Position numbers and translations under genes: made by a program. Under the pieces are notes generated by a model. That model searched no databases. It was not told where the DNA came from and saw only the letters and a list, made by a program, of their open reading frames with translations. Positions 1 to 7,237 of a stretch of 9,711 nucleotides of DNA are shown here, in pieces (within the stretch, counting starts at the first letter, position 1; each line of letters begins with the position of its first letter). This stretch comes from CAZLIC01 sp964559535 (lineage in GTDB: Bacteria; Pseudomonadota; Alphaproteobacteria; Rhodobacterales; Rhodobacteraceae): assembly GCA_964559535.1 (NCBI GenBank), contig CAZLIC010000118.1:1-9711 (forward strand). Direction: 5' to 3'.

Positions 1-1228
<1,228 letters not shown>

Positions 1229-1237
1229 CCTGACCTC

Positions 1238-1266
1238 GTCCGGGGCGGCCGCGCGCCGCCCCGGAC
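1238..1266 (+). promoter_or_regulatory. Strong intercistronic hairpin after glpV
   Basis: This is a perfect 12-bp inverted repeat, GTCCGGGGCGGC and GCCGCCCCGGAC, with a 5-nt CGCGC loop, starting 9 nt after the glpV stop. No T-run follows, so it is a poor candidate for a full intrinsic terminator. Between a binding-protein gene and its transporter genes, such hairpins commonly protect the upstream mRNA from 3' exonucleases or partly attenuate transcription. This would give far more binding protein than membrane components. The structure is seen directly; the role is inferred. Confidence 0.75.
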
Positions 1267-1270
1267 CCAT

Positions 1271-1289
1271 CGCACCGCGACAGGGTGCG
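1271..1289 (+). promoter_or_regulatory. Second, weaker hairpin in the glpV-glpS gap
   Basis: CGCACC at 1271-1276 pairs with GGTGCG at 1284-1289 around a 7-nt loop, 4 nt downstream of the large hairpin. No T-tract follows. Together the two stems fill most of the 94-nt gap and leave about 20 nt before the purine-rich ribosome binding site of glpS (about 1309-1320). A role in mRNA processing or stability alongside the first hairpin is inference. Confidence 0.45.
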
Positions 1290-1322
1290 CAACGATACCA
1301 TCACCCTTGGGGAGGGGGCAGG

Positions 1323-2384
1323 ATGGCCTTGGAATTGCAGGCTGTGACCAAGAAGGTCGGGCCGATCACCCACATCAAGGAAACCTCGCTGGTTCTGGAG
1401 CCCGGACGTTTCAACGTTCTTCTGGGCGAGACCGGATCGGGCAAGACGTCGCTGATCAAGCTGATGGCGGGGCTGGACAGTGTCGCCTCGGGCCGCATGC
1501 TGATGAACGGGCAGGACGTGACCGGGATGAGCCCGCAGAAGCGGAACATCAGTCTGGTGCACCAGTTTTTCGTGAACTACCCGCACATGACGGTGTTCGA
1601 CAACATCGCCTCGCCGCTGCGGGTGGGCGGGATGGCGGCATCCGAGATTCAGGGCCGGGTCGAGGCCGCGGCGGATGTGCTGCGCCTGCGGCCGATGCTG
1701 AACCGGCGGCCGCATGAACTGTCGGGCGGGCAGCAGCAGCGCACGGCGCTGGCCCGCGCCATCGCCAAGGAATCGACCGCCGTTTTCCTGGACGAGCCGC
1801 TGGCCAACCTGGACTACAAGCTGCGCGAGGAACTGCGCGACCAGTTGCCCGATCTGTTCGCGGGGCGCGGGGCGGTGGTGGTGTACGCCACGTCGGAACC
1901 GGCCGAGGCGCTGATGCTGGGGGGCTGGACCGCGCTGATGCACGACGGGCGGGTGTCGCAGTTCGGACCGACGGCGGGCATTTACCGGCAGCCGAACACG
2001 CTGGTGTCGGCGCGGGTATTCAGCGACCCGCCGATCAACCAGGCTGCGGGCGAAAAGCGGGGCAACGCGATCCGGCTGTCAACCGGTGCGGAATGGGTGC
2101 TGGCGGGTGCCGCGGCAAGCTTGCGCGACGGGGCCTATACCGTGGCGGTGCGGCCGAACCATGTGGCGCCGCGGCCGGTGGACGGCGCAGTGCGGCTGCG
2201 CGGGCAGGTTCTGGTGACGGAACTGTCAGGCAGCGAGTCGAGCGCGCATTTCCGGGTGGGCAGCGACACATGGGTATCGCTGGCGCCGGGCGTGCACCCG
2301 TTCGAGGTGGGCGAGGAGCATGACTTCTATCTGAACCCCGCCCATTGCTTCTATTTCGCGCCCGACGGCGCGCTTGCGGCCTGA
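1323..2384 (+). CDS. glpS: ABC transporter ATP-binding protein, glycerol type, switch His replaced
   Basis: This is one of two ATPase subunits that power the GlpPQ permease from the cytoplasmic side. It has 353 residues and starts at ATG 1323 behind a GGGGAGGGGG purine tract. The MalK-like layout shows Walker A GETGSGKT (35-42), Q-loop Q81 (VHQFF), a consensus signature LSGGQQQR (133-140), Walker B VFLDEP (154-159, catalytic Glu E158) and D-loop LANLD (160-164). The C-terminal third is a TOBE/MalK-type regulatory region. The oddity is the H-loop, which reads YATSEPAEA: the switch histidine position is S191 where most ABC ATPases have H. The partner GlpT keeps that His but lacks a normal signature, which suggests an asymmetric heterodimer. 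glpT begins 12 nt after the stop. Identification as GlpS rests on gene order plus this unusual H-loop. Confidence 0.88.
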   Translation: MALELQAVTKKVGPITHIKETSLVLEPGRFNVLLGETGSGKTSLIKLMAGLDSVASGRMLMNGQDVTGMSPQKRNISLVHQFFVNYPHMTVFDNIASPLRVGGMAASEIQGRVEAAADVLRLRPMLNRRPHELSGGQQQRTALARAIAKESTAVFLDEPLANLDYKLREELRDQLPDLFAGRGAVVVYATSEPAEALMLGGWTALMHDGRVSQFGPTAGIYRQPNTLVSARVFSDPPINQAAGEKRGNAIRLSTGAEWVLAGAAASLRDGAYTVAVRPNHVAPRPVDGAVRLRGQVLVTELSGSESSAHFRVGSDTWVSLAPGVHPFEVGEEHDFYLNPAHCFYFAPDGALAA

Positions 2385-2396
2385 GGAGGGGCGGAG

Positions 2397-3485
2397 ATGG
2401 CCAAGATCACGCTCGACCGGCTTAAGCACAGCTACTCGGCGGCGCCCAAGGGCCCGCAGGACTATGCGCTGAAAGAGATCAACCTCGACTGGCAGGACGG
2501 CGGTGCCTATGCCCTTCTGGGCCCTTCGGGCTGCGGCAAGTCCACGCTTCTGAACATCATCTCGGGCCTTCTGGTGCCCAGCGAAGGGCGCATCCTGTTT
2601 GACGGACGCGACGTGACGCGCGATCCGCCTGACCGGCGCAACATCGCGCAGGTGTTCCAGTTTCCGGTGATCTACGACACCATGACGGTGTACGACAATC
2701 TGGCTTTCCCTTTGCGAAATCGCGGGGTTGTGGAAGACCGGGTGAAGGCCCGCGTCACCGAGATTGCCGCGATGCTGGACGTGACCGACATGCTGGGCAC
2801 GCGGGCGGCAGGGCTGACGCCCGACAACAAGCAGAAGATTTCCATGGGCCGCGGGCTGGTGCGCGATGACGTGAACGTCATCATGTTCGACGAGCCGCTG
2901 ACGGTGATCGACCCGCATCTGAAATGGAAGCTGCGGTCGAAGCTGAAGGAACTGCACCACCGGGTGCGGGCGACGATGATCTATGTGACGCATGACCAGA
3001 CCGAGGCGCTGACCTTTGCCGATCAGGTGGTGGTGATGCAGGACGGACAGGTGGTGCAGGCGGGTACGCCGGTGGACCTGTTCGAACGCCCGCAGCACAC
3101 CTTCGTGGGACATTTCATCGGCTCGCCCGGCATGAACGTGCTGCCGGCCGAGTTGCGCGAGGGTTCGGCTTTCGTGGCCGGGCAGCATGTGGCGCTGGAG
3201 GGGCCGGTGACCGCCGGTTCCGGCAAGATCGAGGTCGGCGTGCGGCCCGAGTTCGTGTCGCTGGTGGGGGCCGGGACAACCGGCGCGCTGGCGGGCACGG
3301 TACGCAAGGCGTCGGACCTTGGGCGGCACGGGGTTGTCGAGGCGATGGTGGGCGGGGCAAAGGTGGCGGCGGTGACGCACGGGCCGCTGCCTGCACAGGG
3401 CGAGACGGTGCATCTGGCTTTCGACCCGGCCCGCACGCGCGCCTATCGCGATGGCTGGATCGCCACCACACCGGGGGGCGTGTGA
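2397..3485 (+). CDS. glpT: ABC transporter ATP-binding protein, glycerol type, degenerate signature motif
   Basis: This is the second ATPase subunit of the glycerol-type importer, 362 residues, starting at ATG 2397 with AGGAGGGGCGG just upstream, part of it in the end of glpS. Motifs are Walker A GPSGCGKST (42-50), Q-loop Q88 (VFQFPVIYD), Walker B VIMFDEP (161-167, catalytic E166), a variant D-loop LTVID (168-172) and an intact switch histidine H199 in YVTHDQTEA. The signature, expected as LSGGQ, reads LTPDNKQK (140-147), so both glycines are gone. The C-terminal region from about residue 230 is a MalK-like TOBE region; the junction SPGMNVLP resembles MalK proteins. Note that the symbol follows the Rhizobium glpSTPQUV scheme and is unrelated to E. 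coli GlpT, the glycerol-3-phosphate antiporter. The stop TGA 3483-3485 overlaps or abuts the start of glpP. Confidence 0.88.
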   Translation: MAKITLDRLKHSYSAAPKGPQDYALKEINLDWQDGGAYALLGPSGCGKSTLLNIISGLLVPSEGRILFDGRDVTRDPPDRRNIAQVFQFPVIYDTMTVYDNLAFPLRNRGVVEDRVKARVTEIAAMLDVTDMLGTRAAGLTPDNKQKISMGRGLVRDDVNVIMFDEPLTVIDPHLKWKLRSKLKELHHRVRATMIYVTHDQTEALTFADQVVVMQDGQVVQAGTPVDLFERPQHTFVGHFIGSPGMNVLPAELREGSAFVAGQHVALEGPVTAGSGKIEVGVRPEFVSLVGAGTTGALAGTVRKASDLGRHGVVEAMVGGAKVAAVTHGPLPAQGETVHLAFDPARTRAYRDGWIATTPGGV

Positions 3486-3487
3486 CC

Positions 3488-4351
3488 ATGCGGCGGACCA
3501 ACCAGAAGGCGTGGTTCTTCGTGCTGCCGGTGCTGCTGCTGGTGGCGTTCAATGCGCTTGTGCCGATCATGATGGTTGTCAACTATTCGGTGCAGGAAAC
3601 CTTCGGGAACAACCTGTTCCTGTGGCATGGCCTTGGCTGGTTCGAGGAAACCATAAGGTCTCCCCGGTTCCACGCGGCGCTGGGACGGCAGGCGATGTTC
3701 ACGATGTCGGTCCTGCTGATCGAGATTCCGCTGGGCATTGCCATCGCCCTGGCGATGCCGCGCAGCGGGCCGTGGGTACCGGTGTGCCTGGTGCTGATGG
3801 CGCTGCCCATGCTGATTCCGTGGAACGTGGTGGGGTCGATGTGGAACATCTTCACCCTGCCCGACATCGGCCTTCTGGGCTATTTCCTGAACAATGTCGC
3901 AGGCATCGACTATGACATGACGCAGGACCCGGTGGATGCCTGGGTGACGGTGATCGTGATGGACGTCTGGCACTGGACGTCGCTGGTGGTCCTGCTGTGC
4001 TATGCGGGTCTCGTGTCGATCCCTGACGCCTACTATCAGGCGGCCAAGATCGACGGTGCCTCGAACTGGGCGGTGTTCCGCTTCATCCAGTTGCCGAAGA
4101 TGAAGCATGTGCTGACCATCGCCGTGCTGCTGCGGTTCATGGACAGCTTCAACGTGTACACCGAGCCCTTCGTGCTGACCGGCGGCGGCCCCGGCAATTC
4201 GACCACGCTGTTGTCGATCGACCTGAACAAGATCGCACTTGGCCAGTTCGACCTTGGCCCGGCAGGCGCCATGAGCCTGATCTACTTCGCCATCACCCTG
4301 TTCGTCAGCTGGCTGTTCTACACGCTGATGACGCGCAACGACCCGAGGTAA
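3488..4351 (+). CDS. glpP: ABC transporter permease, MalF-like, glycerol type
   Basis: This is an inner-membrane permease subunit of the importer. From ATG 3488 it has 287 residues. An in-frame GTG at 3482 would add two residues and overlap glpT by 4 nt, but the G-rich ribosome binding site at 3473-3478 is well placed for ATG 3488 and too close to the GTG. Six hydrophobic segments are visible, at about residues 9-33, 70-91, 96-120, 152-177, 206-219 and 260-282. The cytoplasmic EAA loop, the docking site for an ATPase subunit, reads YYQAAKIDGA (182-191) followed by FRFIQLPK. The conserved FVLTGGGPGNST stretch (228-239) is typical of sugar permeases of the binding-protein-dependent family. It is expected to pair with GlpQ. 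glpQ follows after 4 nt and its ribosome binding site lies in the end of this gene, pointing to coupled translation. Confidence 0.9.
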   Translation: MRRTNQKAWFFVLPVLLLVAFNALVPIMMVVNYSVQETFGNNLFLWHGLGWFEETIRSPRFHAALGRQAMFTMSVLLIEIPLGIAIALAMPRSGPWVPVCLVLMALPMLIPWNVVGSMWNIFTLPDIGLLGYFLNNVAGIDYDMTQDPVDAWVTVIVMDVWHWTSLVVLLCYAGLVSIPDAYYQAAKIDGASNWAVFRFIQLPKMKHVLTIAVLLRFMDSFNVYTEPFVLTGGGPGNSTTLLSIDLNKIALGQFDLGPAGAMSLIYFAITLFVSWLFYTLMTRNDPR

Positions 4352-4355
4352 CGAC

Positions 4356-5152
<797 letters not shown>

Positions 5153-5153
<1 letters not shown>

Positions 5154-5560
5154 TGCGCGCACTTCCGGTTGTTTCGGTGCTGGCGGCCCTTGCGCCGCTT
5201 GCCGCGCAGGCGCAGCAGGCGGGCTGGGGCAACGTGGGCAAGAAAGAGGAGGCGGGCTTTTCCTGGACGGCGCCCCTTTGGCCCGATTTCTGGATGGCCT
5301 GGACGCCTGCCACATTCGCCGTGTTCTGCGGCATCTTTGCCGCCATGGCCGTGCTGACCGTGATCGAGATCCGGCGCCCCGGCGGGGCTGAGCGCAATGG
5401 CGTGCTGGGGCTGACCACCACGCGGGGCGACCGGCTGTTCCTGTCGCTTCTGGGCACCGTCTACATCTTTCTGGCCTGGCTGGCCTTCATGGGCGAGCCG
5501 GTGTGGGGCGCGCTGGCGCTGTCGGTGCTGTGGGGCGTGTTCTGTTTCTGGAAGGTCTAG
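5153..5560 (+). CDS. glpU: Small DUF2160-type membrane protein of glycerol transport operon
   Basis: This is a 135-residue membrane protein of unknown biochemical role that accompanies the glycerol ABC transporter. I recognise the DUF2160 pattern: WMAW near residue 47, IEIRRPGG (71-78), GVLGLTTTRGDRLFLSLLG (83-101), then WLAFMGEPVWGALALSVLW. ATG 5153 overlaps the glpQ stop and has GGGGAGGG at 5141-5148. The frame is open much further upstream, but that part is only a shadow of glpQ. Residues 1-20 look like a cleavable signal peptide ending AQA, followed by a roughly 30-residue hydrophilic linker. Three membrane helices follow, at about 53-70, 96-113 and 117-132, with Arg-rich cytoplasmic loops that fit the positive-inside rule. 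As I recall, many family members are about 90 residues without this N-terminal part. A role as an accessory of GlpPQ is inference from synteny. Confidence 0.85.
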
Positions 5561-5608
5561 GCGCGGCACGATGGCGAAGGATCACGGGGGGGCCGGGCGG
5601 GCCAGTGG

Positions 5609-5644
5609 GGAAGACGGACTGGAAGACGGGATGGAAGACAAGAA
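5609..5644 (+). repeat. Three 12-bp tandem repeats at the repressor start
   Basis: GGAAGAC occurs at 5609, 5621 and 5633, exactly 12 bp apart. The first two units extend to GGAAGACGG. The array spans the preferred start codon of the BlaI-type gene (5631) and supplies its ribosome binding site. If translation began at 5571 it would encode a four-residue repeat, EDGL-EDGM-EDKK. It is seen directly; whether it acts as operator, translation signal or nothing is unknown. Confidence 0.7.
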
Positions 5645-6026
5645 GATCAGGTTCCTGACCGAGGTCGAACTCGAGTTCATGTCGCGGCTGTGGGACATCG
5701 GCCCGGCCTCTGTGCGTGACGTGCAGGACGCGCTGGAGGCGGCCAGCCGCAAGCTGGCCTATACCTCGGCCGCCACCATCCTGCGCATCCTGGAACAGAA
5801 GGGCTTCGTCACCTCGACCAAGCAGGGCAAGGCGCTGATCTATGTGCCCACTTTGGGCAAGGATGAATACCAGTCGCGTACCCTGCGGAACCTGTCGGAA
5901 AAGCTGTTCGACAATGCCCCGGCGGCGCTGGTGGCGCGGCTGGTGGATGACGGGGGGCTGTCGCCCGAGGCGCTGGACGAGATTCGCGCGCTGATCAACC
6001 GGAGGCTGGGCGATGCCGACCGCTAG
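5631..6026 (+). CDS. BlaI/MecI/CopY-family transcriptional repressor
   Basis: This is a winged-helix repressor of the BlaI/MecI family, normally a dimer that represses its target operon until cleaved after activation of a partner M56 peptidase. From ATG 5631 it has 131 residues, the usual family length, with GGAAGACGGG immediately upstream. An in-frame ATG at 5571 would add 20 Gly/Asp-rich residues and has no well-placed ribosome binding site. The family pattern is clear: LTEVELEFMSRLW (9-21), GPASVRDVQDAL (24-35), recognition-helix region AYTSAATILRILEQKGFV (43-60), wing KQGKALIYVP (64-73), then a helical dimerisation tail ending SPEALDEIRALI. It ends 14 nt inside the M56 gene, the classic repressor-sensor pairing. 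It begins 70 nt after glpU with no evident terminator. I saw no TACA-N2-TGTA type operator nearby. The target genes are unknown. Confidence 0.9.
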   Translation: MEDKKIRFLTEVELEFMSRLWDIGPASVRDVQDALEAASRKLAYTSAATILRILEQKGFVTSTKQGKALIYVPTLGKDEYQSRTLRNLSEKLFDNAPAALVARLVDDGGLSPEALDEIRALINRRLGDADR

Positions 6027-7149
6027 TGCGATGCTGAACTTCTACATCGACCTGAACGTGCTGATCCTGGTTGCCGTGCCGTTGTGGCTGGGGGTGGCGG
6101 CGGCGCTGCGGCTGGCCGGGTTGCGCGATGCCGTGACGCTGAAGCTGGCGGTGCTGCGCTGGGGATTCGTGGCCGTGCTGGCGGCGGCGGCGGCGGCGGC
6201 CCTGCTGGGGGCGTTCGGCCCGGGCACGGGCCGGACGGCAAGCTACAGCGTGACGGATTTCGTGGTGGCACAGTACCTGCAGGGGCGGTTCACCATGGAC
6301 CCTTTCCTGCTGGAACGGCTGCTGGCCTGGCGGGCGGAACTGGTGGCCGAACTGGTGGCGCCGCGGGAGTGGGGCCTTCTGCTGGCGGGCCTGCTGCTGG
6401 CCGGGGCGGTGCTGCACATCGTGCGGCTGGCAATGGCGGGGAGCAAGCTGCGCCGGGTGATGGCGCAAAGCTGGCGCTGGCGGAACATCGGCGGCGTGGA
6501 TCTGCACCTTTCGGACACGCTGGCGGTGCCGTTTTCCACCCGCGGGCTGCGGCGGCGGCATGTGGTGCTGCCCTCGACCCTGCTGGAACGGGCGGGCGAC
6601 CTGAAGATCGCCGTGGCGCACGAGTTGCAGCACCTGCGTCAGGGCGACGTGGAATGGGAGATTGCGGTGCAACTGCTGCGGCCGCTGTTGTTCTGGAACC
6701 CCGCGTTCCTGTTGTGGCAGCGGCAGGTCGAGGTGCTGCGCGAATTGGCCTGCGACCGGCGGCTGGTGGCGCGGCGGCGGCTGGATGTGGCCGAGTACTG
6801 CCGCTGCCTTTTGCGCGTCTGCCGCGACGGGATGATGCCGCGGCGTCTGTTTGCCGTGCGGATGCCGGTGGTGGGGCTGATCCAGGGCGACGGGCGCAAC
6901 GCGCGCAATGCGGCACTGCTGCGGGCGCGGATGGAAGGGCTGGTAGAGGGGCGGGCCGATGTTCTGCGCCCCGGTCTGGCGGTGGCGCTGATCCTGCCCT
7001 TGGCCGGGCTGACGCTGGCGGCGGCGCTGGCACTGCGGCCATCGGGCGACTGGTCGCCTGACCGGCTGATGCTGTCGACCATCCTGAACCTGGAACGGCT
7101 GGAGGCGCTGAACGCCACTGTTCCTTCGCTGGCGGTTCCGGGCTGGTAG
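6013..7149 (+). CDS. M56 (BlaR1/MecR1-like) membrane zinc metallopeptidase, no sensor domain
   Basis: This is an integral-membrane zinc protease expected to act on the neighbouring BlaI-type repressor. It has 378 residues and starts at ATG 6013 with GGAGG at 6001-6005; another ATG at 6031 is less well served. The layout matches BlaR1 cores: TM1 about 14-34, TM2 46-69, a periplasmic loop about 70-118, TM3 119-140, the cytoplasmic peptidase domain, TM4 about 320-341 and a short 37-residue tail. Zinc ligands are H203 and H207 of HELQH, with E244 in LRELACD as the likely third ligand. The conserved VPFSTRGLRRRHVVLP approach (172-187) precedes them. BlaR1/MecR1 proteins are about 585-600 residues with a penicillin-binding domain after TM4, and that domain is absent here. 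The signal is therefore unlikely to be a beta-lactam bound to a C-terminal sensor; the 70-118 loop is the likeliest input. TM2 contains a run of seven Ala encoded by (GCG)6GCC at 6181-6201. Confidence 0.88.
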   Translation: MPTASAMLNFYIDLNVLILVAVPLWLGVAAALRLAGLRDAVTLKLAVLRWGFVAVLAAAAAAALLGAFGPGTGRTASYSVTDFVVAQYLQGRFTMDPFLLERLLAWRAELVAELVAPREWGLLLAGLLLAGAVLHIVRLAMAGSKLRRVMAQSWRWRNIGGVDLHLSDTLAVPFSTRGLRRRHVVLPSTLLERAGDLKIAVAHELQHLRQGDVEWEIAVQLLRPLLFWNPAFLLWQRQVEVLRELACDRRLVARRRLDVAEYCRCLLRVCRDGMMPRRLFAVRMPVVGLIQGDGRNARNAALLRARMEGLVEGRADVLRPGLAVALILPLAGLTLAAALALRPSGDWSPDRLMLSTILNLERLEALNATVPSLAVPGW

Positions 7150-7154
7150 CCTGT

Positions 7155-7173
7155 GGTGGGCAGATTGCCCACC
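7155..7173 (+). terminator. GGTGGGCA palindrome after the M56 gene
   Basis: GGTGGGCA (7155-7162) and TGCCCACC (7166-7173) form a perfect 8-bp stem with a GAT loop, 5 nt after the M56 stop. A pyrimidine-rich CTACCCCCCTTT stretch follows rather than a clean T-run. It may terminate or attenuate transcription ahead of rnr. From memory, GTAGGGTGGGCA-type palindromes recur between genes in this bacterial group, so it may also be a dispersed repeat. The rest of the 88-nt gap shows only the rnr ribosome binding site. Confidence 0.55.
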
Positions 7174-7237
7174 CTACCCCCCTTTCGTCGCTGCCCGTTT
7201 CCTCCTATCCGGAGCGAGGAGCAGCCCCGGAGGACCG

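Noticed and set aside
1301..1316. CCCTT/AGGG pairing that might hide the glpS ribosome binding site
   Set aside because: It is only a 4-bp stem in a G-rich tract, too weak to claim as a regulatory switch.
2226..3413. A 395-codon minus-strand open frame opposite glpT
   Set aside because: It has His/Arg-rich low-complexity composition, no motif, and complete overlap with a well-supported ATPase gene.
5571..5630. ATG 5571 as start of the BlaI-type repressor
   Set aside because: It adds 20 Gly/Asp-rich residues not seen in the family and lacks a well-spaced ribosome binding site. ATG 5631 gives the usual length. It is not excluded experimentally.
6084..7061. A 325-codon plus-strand frame inside the M56 gene
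   Set aside because: It is a Gly/Ala-rich shifted reading of the GC-rich M56 gene. The M56 frame has the HELQH motif and membrane helices.
6013..7149. Calling the M56 gene blaR1 or mecR1 (antibiotic resistance sensor)
   Set aside because: The C-terminal penicillin-binding domain is missing and no resistance gene is adjacent, so the name would imply an unsupported function.
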